NCBI GenBank assembly: GCA_002309885.1
Contig: DBYP01000013.1
Location: 1 to 61,011 of the forward strand
Length of the DNA stretch: 61,011 nt
Direction: 5' to 3'
Origin: Verrucomicrobia bacterium UBA1183
Lineage (GTDB): Bacteria; Verrucomicrobiota; Verrucomicrobiia; Opitutales; UBA9783
The notes beneath the pieces are model-generated. The model saw only the letters and a program-made list of their open reading frames with translations. It was not told the origin of the DNA and searched no databases. How positions within the stretch are numbered: position 1 is the first letter of the stretch; every line of letters starts with the position of its first letter. Both the position numbers and the translations under genes were made by a program. Shown here piece by piece: positions 35,834 to 44,085 of the stretch.

Positions 35834-36421
35834 ATGAGACACTTACCCAAATTACTCGCATTGTTGATTTTTACGAACACCTTAAGTATATCTACAAAAG
35901 CAGCTCTTCCCCCAGGAACGTTAGATATCATAAAAGAAAACAAAGAGGTCTGTCTTGATTTGGGTGGACAGGCTCTGAGCCCTGAGGATATAAAAGGGCT
36001 AGGGGAAATGCTAGAATCAAACACATCCATAAAGACGCTTATCTTGGCTCACAACTATTTGGATAATTCCTGTGAAGAAGAAATAAAAAGCATACTATGC
36101 TCAAATAATACGTTAACCGAGCTCGATTTGAGTGGAAATTTTATAAGTGAACGTCGTATTACAAATGCCATAGAGTTTGCTAAAAAATTAGGAATAAAAT
36201 GGGAACGTAAAGCGAGAAATAAGTTTTGTTTGGAAAGAATTTCGGGGATAAAAGGATTAGTACAACGCCCTGCCTCTGAAGATTTGGACGACAGCCCTTT
36301 AGCCCTCAACAGGGGTAATTTAGGGATCTGGAGAAAAAATCAGAAAGCTAAAGATCAAGAAAGAGAGCTTTATCGTACTGAAAAAGAATTAGACCAAGGA
36401 AAAATTTATGACCAAGAATGA
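35834..36421 (+). CDS. Exported leucine-rich-repeat protein
   Basis: The protein has 195 residues from the ATG at 35834, which directly precedes a signal peptide (MRHLPKLLALLIFTNTLSIS); an in-frame start at 35798 is less likely. Residues about 40-120 contain two to three LRRs of the ribonuclease-inhibitor/NLR type ('SIKTLILAHNYLDNSCEEEI', 'TLTELDLSGNFISERRI'). The tail is charged and probably disordered. The end overlaps glgP by 14 bases, and the glgP ribosome site lies inside this gene. It may bind a protein partner; function unknown. Confidence 0.75.
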   Translation: MRHLPKLLALLIFTNTLSISTKAALPPGTLDIIKENKEVCLDLGGQALSPEDIKGLGEMLESNTSIKTLILAHNYLDNSCEEEIKSILCSNNTLTELDLSGNFISERRITNAIEFAKKLGIKWERKARNKFCLERISGIKGLVQRPASEDLDDSPLALNRGNLGIWRKNQKAKDQERELYRTEKELDQGKIYDQE

Positions 36422-38828
36422 TCTCATTACTGCGATAGAACGACACCTACATCAAACTTTAGCTCGAGATAAAAGCAGCGCAACGCGACGCGATTGGTGG
36501 TTAGCGTGCTGCTATGCTCTCAACGATAATATTTTTCAACGTTTGAGTGAAAATCAGCTCGAACAGAAAAAGAAGGATGTCAAACGCGTTTATTATTTTT
36601 CCTTAGAATACTTGATGGGGCGTCTACTGAACACCAACTTGGATAATTTGAATTTCAAGGATACCCTCATCGCTGCTCTCAAGGATTTAGGTCAAGATTA
36701 CGAACTTCTGCGGCAAGAAGAGGTCGATATGGGCCTGGGTAATGGCGGTTTGGGACGCTTGGCGGCCTGCTTTATGGATTCCCTGGCAACTTTGGATTAT
36801 CCGGCAGTAGGTTATGGAATTTTGTACGAATTTGGACTATTCAACCAAAAAATTGTTAACCATCGTCAGGAAGAATTTCCCGACAGCTGGCTCAAATTTG
36901 GAAACCCATGGCGCTTATTACGTTCGGAACGTACACAAAAAGTTCAATTATATGGACATCTCGAAGATGTTTATGATGACAAAGGCGATTGCCAAAAGAA
37001 GTGGGTGGGTACGAAAACCATTCTGGGACTGCCTTGGGATATTCCGATCGTGGGTTATCGAGGTAAAACGGTCAATTATATCCGGCTGTGGGAATCGCGT
37101 GCTTCAGAAGGGTTTGATTTGAAAACCTTCAATGAAGGAGGTTACATTGAAGCTGTTCGTGAGAAAGCTGAAGGCGAGACGATATCGAAGGTACTCTACC
37201 CGAACGATAAGACCGAAAACGGTAAGGAATTGCGCTTGGTTCAACAATACTTTTTTGTATCCTGCTCATTGAAGGATATTTTGAGGCGCTACAAAGTTGC
37301 ACATAAGGGTTGGACGGATTTCCCACAAAAGGTCGTCATTCAATTGAACGATACGCACCCCGCGATAGCAGTTCCGGAATTGATGCGATTGTTTATTGAC
37401 GAAGAAGGTATGGCTTGGGAAGATGCCTGGAAATTGTGCCGCAAAGTCTTTGCGTACACTAACCACACGCTGTTACCAGAAGCTTTAGAAAAATGGAGCG
37501 TTCCGCTAATGGAAAAAGTTTTGCCCCGACATTTGCAGATTATCTACGAAATCAATCAGTGGTTTTTAACCAACGAAGTTGAGAAAAAATGGCCCGGCGA
37601 TGTTGAAAAGAAGCGCGAGCTTTCTCTTATCGAGGAAGGTTATCCGCGCTATGTTCGCATGGCGTATTTATCGGTCGTAGCGAGTTTTTCCGTTAACGGT
37701 GTTGCCAAGCTCCATACGGACTTGTTGAAAACCAAACTATTCCCGGGATTTCATAAACTTTACCCCAAGAAATTCAATAACAAAACGAATGGTGTCACGC
37801 CACGGCGTTGGATAAAATCAATTAACCCGAAGCTGGCGAATTTAATTACGGATGCTTTGGGCAATGATAAGTGGCTAACGGATCTAGAGCAGCTGCGACA
37901 ATTAGAAAGCTATGTGGAGGATGATAAATTCTTGCAGAAATATAGAGCGATAAAACACGCTAACAAATGCAAATTGGCTCAATACATCGAAGAAACATGC
38001 GCCATTTCTGTAGATCCCAACGCGTTATTTGATGTACAGATCAAGCGCTTACATGAGTATAAACGCCAACATCTAAATCTGCTCCATTGCTTAAAATTGT
38101 ATTACGATTTGCTACACGGCAAACGTTCAACAGACTTTAAGCGTGTTGTCATCTTTTCGGGGAAAGCTGCACCGGAATATCACATGGCAAAGGAAATCAT
38201 TCACAGTATCAATTTACTTGCAGAACATGTAAATGCTGACAAACGTATTGGAAACGCTTTAAAAATCGTTTTCTTGCCCAATTATAGCATTACATTAGCG
38301 GGTAAAATTATTCCTGCTGCCGATCTTTCCGAACAAATTTCAACCGCAGGTAAAGAAGCCTCTGGAACCGGAAATATGAAACTGGGGCTGAATGGAGCTT
38401 GTACCATAGGAACTTTAGATGGCGCCAATGTTGAAATGTTGGATCATGTCGGCCCGGAAAACATATTTATATTTGGGAATACGGTCGAGAGCCTTGAAAA
38501 ACTACAGCAATCCGGCTACAAGTCCTACGACACCTATCACTCCGATCCTGAAATTAAACAATTACTCGATTGGATGGATTCCGACTTCTTTACCGAACGA
38601 GGTCACAATCCAATGCGTATCGTTCGTAATGGCTTGTTGGATGGCGGAGATCCGTTCTTTGTTTTGGCAGATTTTCGTTCCTACTGCGATATGCAAAAGA
38701 AGGTAGAATCTATCTATCAACAACCTCGTTTGTGGGCTCAAAAGGCGCTCTTTAACACAGCTCGCTTAGGCTACTTCTCTAGCGATCGTACTATCCACGA
38801 CTACGTCAAAGATATTTGGAAGCTGTAA
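36408..38828 (+). CDS. glgP: Glycogen/maltodextrin phosphorylase
   Basis: Releases glucose-1-phosphate from alpha-1,4-glucans, with pyridoxal phosphate as cofactor. The protein has 806 residues, the usual length. The PLP lysine lies in EASGTGNMKLGLNGA, and the glucan/phosphate site motifs ('GLGNGGLGRLAACFMDS', 'QIKRLHEYKRQHLN') are intact. ATG 36408 is preceded by AAGGA inside the LRR gene. A strong hairpin (38841-38868) follows the stop. Together with the CBM-like protein at 22555 it suggests glycogen storage. Confidence 0.96.
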   Translation: MTKNDLITAIERHLHQTLARDKSSATRRDWWLACCYALNDNIFQRLSENQLEQKKKDVKRVYYFSLEYLMGRLLNTNLDNLNFKDTLIAALKDLGQDYELLRQEEVDMGLGNGGLGRLAACFMDSLATLDYPAVGYGILYEFGLFNQKIVNHRQEEFPDSWLKFGNPWRLLRSERTQKVQLYGHLEDVYDDKGDCQKKWVGTKTILGLPWDIPIVGYRGKTVNYIRLWESRASEGFDLKTFNEGGYIEAVREKAEGETISKVLYPNDKTENGKELRLVQQYFFVSCSLKDILRRYKVAHKGWTDFPQKVVIQLNDTHPAIAVPELMRLFIDEEGMAWEDAWKLCRKVFAYTNHTLLPEALEKWSVPLMEKVLPRHLQIIYEINQWFLTNEVEKKWPGDVEKKRELSLIEEGYPRYVRMAYLSVVASFSVNGVAKLHTDLLKTKLFPGFHKLYPKKFNNKTNGVTPRRWIKSINPKLANLITDALGNDKWLTDLEQLRQLESYVEDDKFLQKYRAIKHANKCKLAQYIEETCAISVDPNALFDVQIKRLHEYKRQHLNLLHCLKLYYDLLHGKRSTDFKRVVIFSGKAAPEYHMAKEIIHSINLLAEHVNADKRIGNALKIVFLPNYSITLAGKIIPAADLSEQISTAGKEASGTGNMKLGLNGACTIGTLDGANVEMLDHVGPENIFIFGNTVESLEKLQQSGYKSYDTYHSDPEIKQLLDWMDSDFFTERGHNPMRIVRNGLLDGGDPFFVLADFRSYCDMQKKVESIYQQPRLWAQKALFNTARLGYFSSDRTIHDYVKDIWKL

Positions 38829-38840
38829 GGTGTTTTATAC

Positions 38841-38868
38841 TGCGGAAGAGATAAAGTTCTCTTCCGCA
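38841..38868. terminator. Strong hairpin between glgP and the convergent HTH gene
   Basis: Perfect 11-bp stem TGCGGAAGAGA/TCTCTTCCGCA with a 6-base loop, placed 12 bases after the glgP stop and 28 bases past the stop of the minus-strand HTH gene. There is no clear U-tract on either side, so it is either a weak bidirectional terminator or an mRNA-stabilising hairpin. Confidence 0.6.
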
Positions 38869-38896
38869 AAAACACACGTTGATTTTCGTAAAATTT

Positions 38897-39205
38897 TCAT
38901 ATAATATGTCGATGCTCCGCAGCATTTATGCGGTCAAAGAAATCATTGGCATTGTAATTTGCGGTCTCCATAAGAAATAAGACAAGGCATTTACGGGATA
39001 TGTGATAGGTGCGCCTCTGTTCCTTACCACGCTTGGCTTTGGCATTCCAAACATGACCTAACATTTTTTGGTTATCAAAACAGTCGCGTATGTATTGTTC
39101 GCTTTTCCCAAGGAGAGCTGCTACCTCCTTTACGGTGTACCAAGTTTTGTTGTCGGATAATAATTGCTCAAAAAAAACGTAATTTGGACCTTGCTCAAAC
39201 TCCAT
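38897..39205 (-). CDS. Small helix-turn-helix protein
   Basis: The protein has 102 residues. 'WYTVKEVAALLGKSEQYIRD' (about 22-41) is a MerR/excisionase-like helix-turn-helix. The remaining C-terminal part is basic and then acidic with no recognised domain. It may be a transcription factor or a recombination directionality factor, but no integrase is nearby. The upstream gap 39206-39519 (314 bases) is very AT-rich and holds the divergent promoters. A 64-codon frame there (39285-39479) has no coding character. Confidence 0.65.
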   Translation of the reverse strand: MEFEQGPNYVFFEQLLSDNKTWYTVKEVAALLGKSEQYIRDCFDNQKMLGHVWNAKAKRGKEQRRTYHISRKCLVLFLMETANYNANDFFDRINAAEHRHII

Positions 39206-39519
39206 TTCAGAAACTAATCTCGGTAAAACATACGTCCTACGATATCTAACAAATAAGTTTTTACTTAAAAATCAAACATAATTTGTGTTAATCTTTGTTA
39301 AAATAACGTTTTTCGGTTTACAATACATCCAAAAACATCACCATTTCAACGTTATAAGATTTGAAAAAGCAACATTCCTTGATACGGAAACAGAAAATGG
39401 TACAAATATTTCTAAAATAAGATACCAAAAGCTAAGTATATTCTTTAAAAAGCGTCCTACTTTTCACAAAAAAACATAATGAGCTTGCAGTTCATGGAAT
39501 AAAAATACATTTTATTTAT

Positions 39520-40278
39520 ATGCAGCAGTCAATCGGTGAACGTTTACAGCAGGCGCGCCAGCGTCTTGGATTGTCTATAGATGAAGTTTCTGAAAAGCTT
39601 AAAATAAGAAAGGATATTCTTCTTAATTTTGAAGCTAATGAGTTCGTTTCCAAATTGCCCAGTGTTTACGCGCGCGGATTCTTTAGGTCTTATGTGAAAT
39701 TCCTAAAGTTGAACGAAGCGAGCATGTGGGAAGAATACTCGAATATAGTGGGTAATGATAAAACGACCGCGAATTTGACGTTGGGGCATCTGCAAATTGA
39801 GAATTCGGAAGAAAAAATTAAAGATGGCGAACCGCAGATAACCGAACTAGACACACAGGAAAATTCGGCGAAATTTGTAAAGCCGGTGTTGCAATTTGTT
39901 TACTTCAAGTGGTTAATCGGTTGTATCGTTGCACTGATTCTATTGCTTGTTGTTTCCTGCAGTTTGCCGAAAAAAACAAAAGACGTAGTTACCGAAAACG
40001 TGGCGACTTCGGATGAAATTTTCGATACACTAAAAGCACCTTCTTACGAAGAAATTACATTGGTTGCCTTGGATTCGGTTCAAGTTTTTGTTCGACAGGA
40101 AAGCGATAAAAAACGGTTATTTTCAGGAACTTTGGAAAAAAATGAACGGCGTCCTATTGCCAAGGAAGACGTGCTGCAGATTTCATTTTCTGAAGGGAAT
40201 CGCCTGTTGATAGAGCGTTCGGATGGCTCTTCCATTCGTCCGCAAAAACCGGGACGCGGCTGGATTCGTTTACAATGA
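39520..40278 (+). CDS. RodZ-like membrane protein with N-terminal HTH
   Basis: The protein has 252 residues. An N-terminal HTH_25 domain ('IGERLQQARQRLGLSIDEVS' and 'LPSVYARGFFRSYVKFL', about 4-68) is followed by an acidic linker, one membrane helix at about 128-148 (WLIGCIVALILLLVVSC) and a periplasmic DUF4115-like domain (about 172-252). This is the RodZ architecture, which links MreB to the cell envelope, although proteins of this layout are not always cell-shape factors. It overlaps the DUF151 gene by four bases (ATGA). Confidence 0.8.
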   Translation: MQQSIGERLQQARQRLGLSIDEVSEKLKIRKDILLNFEANEFVSKLPSVYARGFFRSYVKFLKLNEASMWEEYSNIVGNDKTTANLTLGHLQIENSEEKIKDGEPQITELDTQENSAKFVKPVLQFVYFKWLIGCIVALILLLVVSCSLPKKTKDVVTENVATSDEIFDTLKAPSYEEITLVALDSVQVFVRQESDKKRLFSGTLEKNERRPIAKEDVLQISFSEGNRLLIERSDGSSIRPQKPGRGWIRLQ

Positions 40279-40718
40279 AAATAGCAAAAACAGCGATTAC
40301 TTTGAAGCGTGTTGTCACAACACCGTCCGGGGCTGGGCTTTTTTTGGGAAATGATAGGAAAACGTTCGTCATCTATGTCGATTTACTCATGGGTGAACAG
40401 ATTAATTTAGCACTAAAAAAACAAGCACAACCACGACCATTGACGTTCGATTTTTTCCGATATGTACTGCAGAGTTTTGAAATTTCTGTCGAAACCATCG
40501 TTATTTACAGAGCCGAAAATGGCGTGTTCTATTCTCGCGTTGTGATGTCGCAACAAGATGCATTGCAACGGGTCGCGGAAATGGATATCCGTACGAGCGA
40601 TGCCATATTGCTGTCTTTGACCATGAATAAGCCGCTTTTCATCGCAGATAATGTGTTTGAAAAGGTTCCAGATGCAACCGATATATTAAATAATTTTAAT
40701 AGACTTACCGCCCAATGA
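40275..40718 (+). CDS. Bifunctional-nuclease (DUF151) domain protein
   Basis: The protein has 147 residues. It contains the DUF151/BFN signature, including the 'DIRTSDAILLSL' segment (about 113-124), with the conserved R-x-S-D-A. Some members have RNase and DNase activity; others are uncharacterised, so the activity here is inferred from the family. It overlaps the RodZ-like gene and the dihydrouridine synthase gene by four bases each, forming a tightly coupled three-gene operon. Confidence 0.8.
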   Translation: MKIAKTAITLKRVVTTPSGAGLFLGNDRKTFVIYVDLLMGEQINLALKKQAQPRPLTFDFFRYVLQSFEISVETIVIYRAENGVFYSRVVMSQQDALQRVAEMDIRTSDAILLSLTMNKPLFIADNVFEKVPDATDILNNFNRLTAQ

Positions 40719-41740
40719 TTCCGTTTCCCAAGAACGGCTTAGCATTGGCGCCGATGCGAGCTTTAACGCAACCACCGTTTTGGCGCATTTTAAACCGTTA
40801 TGGAACGCCGGATGCCTACTTTAGTGAGTTTATTCGAGTTCACGAAAATTTTCGTGTCGATCCAAAAATGATCGATACCGCCCTAGAATCCGCCGGCAAT
40901 TGCCCGCTTTGGATTCAACTCATGGGAAATGATCCGAAAGCGTTGGAACAAAACGTTCGCATTTTGGAGACCTACCCGATCGCTGGCATTGATTTCAACG
41001 TGGGCTGCCCGGTCCCGAAAATTTTCAAAAAACAAGCGGGTGGCGGACTTTTGAGAGATTTGCCGTTGTTACGCGATTTACTACTGCACCTACGTTCGGT
41101 ATGCACCAAACCTTTGAGTGTAAAATTCCGCATCGGCTTCAATTCCGCCGAACACTTTGACGAGATTTTGGCGATACTTAACGAAGTTCAACCTGCTTTA
41201 GTAACGTTACATGCACGGACCGTCACCGATTTATACCGTGGCAAACCGCGCTATGAATACATCAAAATTGCCTGCCGGCAGTTATCATTTCCCTTGCTTG
41301 CTAATGGCAACATTGAAACGGTACAAGATATCCAATCTATCCTAAAGAATACCGGATGCTATGGTGCTATGCTGGGACGTGCGGCCGTACGCAATCCGTG
41401 GATTTTTCAGCAATGGAATGAATATAAAAATCATCAACCGGCAACTTACCCCACATTCGCGGATGTTTACTACTATCTGCAAGATTTGTTTCTGGAATTC
41501 GGTTGGGCGGGAAAAGATGAACTGTCTGCCTTAGGTTGCTTGAAACGATTTACCAATTACATCGGACCCGCCATAGACGAAAATGGTGCATTTCTGCACC
41601 AAATCCGCACCGCAAACTCCCTAAAAACATTCTGGAGTATTTGCGCTACTTTTTTGCAAAACAATCCCTTGCCCTATTACGGCCAACCCTTCGCTAATCT
41701 ACACGCCCAGCCGAATAAAGAGGGAGTGTTTAGGAACTAA
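40715..41740 (+). CDS. tRNA-dihydrouridine synthase (Dus family)
   Basis: FMN-dependent reduction of uridines in the tRNA D-loop. The protein has 341 residues. 'LALAPMRALTQPPFWRIL', 'DFNVGCPVPKIFKKQAGGGL' with the catalytic Cys, 'VKFRIGF', 'TLHARTVTDLYRGKPRYEYI' and 'LLANGNI' mark the Dus TIM barrel. The subclass (A, B or C) is not assigned. It is the last gene of its operon; repeat R11 begins at once after the stop. Confidence 0.92.
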   Translation: MIPFPKNGLALAPMRALTQPPFWRILNRYGTPDAYFSEFIRVHENFRVDPKMIDTALESAGNCPLWIQLMGNDPKALEQNVRILETYPIAGIDFNVGCPVPKIFKKQAGGGLLRDLPLLRDLLLHLRSVCTKPLSVKFRIGFNSAEHFDEILAILNEVQPALVTLHARTVTDLYRGKPRYEYIKIACRQLSFPLLANGNIETVQDIQSILKNTGCYGAMLGRAAVRNPWIFQQWNEYKNHQPATYPTFADVYYYLQDLFLEFGWAGKDELSALGCLKRFTNYIGPAIDENGAFLHQIRTANSLKTFWSICATFLQNNPLPYYGQPFANLHAQPNKEGVFRN

Positions 41741-41944
41741 ATCGTATTTACGAAAGATAAAACTCATAACAAAACGAATCGTAAGGGAACTTTTTGAAAA
41801 AAGTTCCCCTTGAACCCTCAAAAACTTTTCACGATTTTGCAACGCTGTTGCAAAATAAGAAAAGTTTTAAGGGAGTTTGAGGGATTTTTTACAAAAAATC
41901 CTTCAAAAACGTAATATTTCTAGCTTATGTAGAACACGCCCTAG
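41741..41944 (+). repeat. Complete dispersed palindromic element (copy R11)
   Basis: Forward copy of about 204 bases. The left end (GTATTTACGAAAGATAAAAC) matches the outer segments of R7 and R14. It is followed by the AAGGGAACTTTTTGAAAAAA hairpin, the core ATTTTGCAACGCTGTTGCAA, the GGGATTTTTTACAAAAAATC hairpin and the right end TTTCTAGCTTATGTAGAACA-CGCCCTAG. It lies between the convergent genes dus and the proline-rich gene. Confidence 0.88.
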
Positions 41945-42027
41945 ACGGTGTCTCAACTTTGCTTCTCCTGCACAACATTTCCTTTGTTATCTGAAACTTT
42001 CGCATAGGGAACATTTGAAAGTTAAAT

Positions 42028-42154
42028 TTACCCTTCTTTTGCTTTACGGGCATTACGGACATTTTCTAATGTGTCAGGCGCATATCTATGTTGTGCGATA
42101 TCACCATCCAGAAAACTAAGTCCTGCGTTCCTTGGGACAAATGGTGGTGGTTCA
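42028..42154 (-). other. Open, coding-like tail in a shifted frame after the proline-rich gene
   Basis: After the TGA of the proline-rich gene, a different minus-strand frame stays open for about 42 codons and reads SDEPPPFVPRNAGLSFLDGD... to a TAA at 42028. The composition looks like protein, so it may be the former C-terminus of the upstream gene, now cut off by a frameshift in its repeat tract. Confidence 0.4.
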
Positions 42155-43468
42155 TCAGACTGGCTCAGGTGGTGGTACGCCATCATCGTCATCCGGTGGC
42201 AGCGGTGGTGGTACGCCATCATCGTCATCCGGTGACAGCGGTGGTGGTGGCGGTGGTACGCTATCATCGTCTGGCGATTGGTTGGATTGTTTTGGTGTCG
42301 TTATATTTGGATTTTCCCTTCTCCACCTATTAATGGAGCCTTCGTTTATGATAGGCTTCTTTCTATTATTTGATCCGTTGGATTTTTTTTCATTTTTTAT
42401 TATTTCACCATATTGCTTTCTCACATCCTCTGGGAGATTCTTTGGACCAAATAATTCACAAGCAAAGCGAAAGTCTCTGTTGTCTTCTTTTTTACGAAAA
42501 TATTCACCTAACTTCTCTTTAGCACCAGCTGGGAGATTCGACACTTCCTCGTGGTTGAAACTCTTAATAAAACTCTCATCGTCCATTGTAGCGTACACTT
42601 TATCTAAGGTTACAGCATCTCCATGTTTTTTGGCCTTATCAAATATTTTTTGAAGCCTTTTCTGTGCATCTTGAGGAAGGAATTTCCAATTACCAACAAC
42701 AGTTGCGCACGCAAGAAGATCATCTTGTGATTTACATATTTTCGCCAATTCCTTTTTGTCTGGCTTAAGAAGATTTTCCCAACCCTTTTTAAATACGATC
42801 TTTCCACCTAAAATTTGAACCTTCCTCAGAGCTTCTCTTTCTTCCATTCTCTTTTCTTCTGCATTTATTTTTTCTCTAATCTTTTCGGGAAATTTTGACC
42901 TATCAGTATCTTTGCTCAGCCAGTAAAGATCCTCATCTGACATATTCTTAGCCCAGTCTGTAACTAAATTCTTACAATTCTCATCTTCAACCGATGATGG
43001 ATCTTTGCAATATTTTTCCATTATCTTTTTTTTAAGCAGTTCTCTGAATGCCTCTTTACAATTATTATCCCCCTCAAGAGCCCTGTTTTTGTGAATCGTG
43101 CCCAGTATATTTTGCAGAGAATTCCGTTCAATTAGAGCAGGAAAGTAATCTCCTTCCGAGAACTTTTTCAAGAAGTCCTCGTTATAGTCAGTGGAGTCTT
43201 CGCCTCTTTGGAATCCATACATAAAATGTAATATTATATCTTTATCCTCAGCCATTACGGGAAACGTTTCTCCCTTGTTTTCAGGAAGCGTTACACTTCT
43301 AGAGGAATATGATTTATCTGTTAATGACAGAAGCCTTTTTTTTATTTCCCCAAAAACTTCGGTGGCCTTCCCCTTGATTTTTTCAATGGGAGTATTTTTG
43401 GAAGTTTCTGACGCGCTCGCTGTGTTCGGTGTGGGTACGCTGCCACTTCCTGATATATTTGAGGTCAT
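42155..43468 (-). CDS. Candidate secreted effector with proline-rich repeat tail
   Basis: The protein has 437 residues; the family is not recognised. The N-terminus has no Sec signal, and 11 of its first 25 residues are Ser or Thr, as is common in type III secreted proteins. Residues about 35-370 are mostly helical and charged, with no domain I can name. The C-terminal 45 residues are repeats of PPP and DDDDG (SPDDDDGVPPPLPPDDDDG), encoded by about 36-base DNA repeats. A strong ribosome site (AGGAGG on the minus strand, 43475-43480) precedes the ATG, and a weak sigma-28-like motif lies upstream (43514-43540). It could be an exported host-directed protein; the function is unknown. Confidence 0.7.
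   Translation of the reverse strand: MTSNISGSGSVPTPNTASASETSKNTPIEKIKGKATEVFGEIKKRLLSLTDKSYSSRSVTLPENKGETFPVMAEDKDIILHFMYGFQRGEDSTDYNEDFLKKFSEGDYFPALIERNSLQNILGTIHKNRALEGDNNCKEAFRELLKKKIMEKYCKDPSSVEDENCKNLVTDWAKNMSDEDLYWLSKDTDRSKFPEKIREKINAEEKRMEEREALRKVQILGGKIVFKKGWENLLKPDKKELAKICKSQDDLLACATVVGNWKFLPQDAQKRLQKIFDKAKKHGDAVTLDKVYATMDDESFIKSFNHEEVSNLPAGAKEKLGEYFRKKEDNRDFRFACELFGPKNLPEDVRKQYGEIIKNEKKSNGSNNRKKPIINEGSINRWRRENPNITTPKQSNQSPDDDSVPPPPPPLSPDDDDGVPPPLPPDDDDGVPPPEPV
42165..42270 (-). repeat. Tandem repeat encoding Pro-rich / Asp-rich tail
   Basis: About three imperfect copies of a 33-36 base unit (GGTGGTACGCCATCATCGTC on the plus strand) that encode alternating PPP and DDDD runs on the minus strand. 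The run of GGT/ACC triplets is a likely place for slippage. Confidence 0.8.
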
Positions 43469-43513
43469 GATATTCCTCCTGTAAAAATCTCATACTGTTA
43501 TTTATGTACCTGT

Positions 43514-43540
43514 AGATCGGTACAAACTATAACTACTCTA
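43514..43540 (-). promoter_or_regulatory. Weak sigma-28-like motif upstream of the proline-rich gene
   Basis: On the minus strand it reads TAGA, exactly 15 bases, then ACCGATCT (consensus TAAA-n15-GCCGATAA). The spacing and the CCGAT core are right but four positions differ. Suggestive only. Confidence 0.35.
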
Positions 43541-43591
43541 AAACTTTTTTACAGGAAAGGCAAGAAACAAAAAATATTGCGACAAAAAATT

Positions 43592-43667
<76 letters not shown>

Positions 43668-43790
43668 ACGCGAATGATATGCGTTTATACAAAAACGGAA
43701 ATTGGATTACGTCAATATTAAATAACAAAAATTTTAGTCAGGAACCGATGTGTAACTTATGTGCCCTTCTTTATTTTGCTCGAGAACGTG

Positions 43791-43984
43791 TCCATACAAA
43801 CTAATTTGTTGTTATTTTGAGGGATTTTTTGTAAAAAATCCCTCAACCTCCCTTAAAACTTTTCCCTATTTTGCAACTCCGTTGCAAAATTATGAAAGTT
43901 TTTGAGGGTCTAAGGGAAACTTTTTTCAAAAAGTTCCCTTAGATTCAAAATTGCAATATTTTAACTTGTGTAGACACACTCTCG
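43791..43984 (-). repeat. Dispersed element with clear terminal inverted repeats (copy R12)
   Basis: Reverse copy, about 194 bases. Both ends carry the same terminal sequence in inverted form: CGAGAACGTGTCCATACAAA at the left, and CGAGAGTGTGTCTACACAAG when the right end is read on the opposite strand. Inside are TTTTTTGTAAAAAATC, the core ATTTTGCAACTCCGTTGCAA and the AAGGGAAAC hairpin; the GC module is absent. It lies between tRNA-Phe and lptD. The rest of 43985-44085 is an AT-rich promoter region. Confidence 0.85.
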
Positions 43985-44085
43985 ATAAAACGCCTAAGTT
44001 GGTGTCGAGAAAATTCAAAAATGCATTTGTATGAATTTTGGCTTGTCGTAGAAACCAATAAATTGCAAAATAAGTTAAGATTTTT

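Noticed and set aside
39285..39479. 64-codon plus-strand frame in the AT-rich gap before the RodZ-like gene
   Set aside because: No ribosome site, no recognisable composition or domain.
42132..42653. Gly/Ser-rich plus-strand frame
   Set aside because: It is the antisense of the Pro/Asp repeats of the 437-residue gene, which has a strong ribosome site and a coherent N-terminus.
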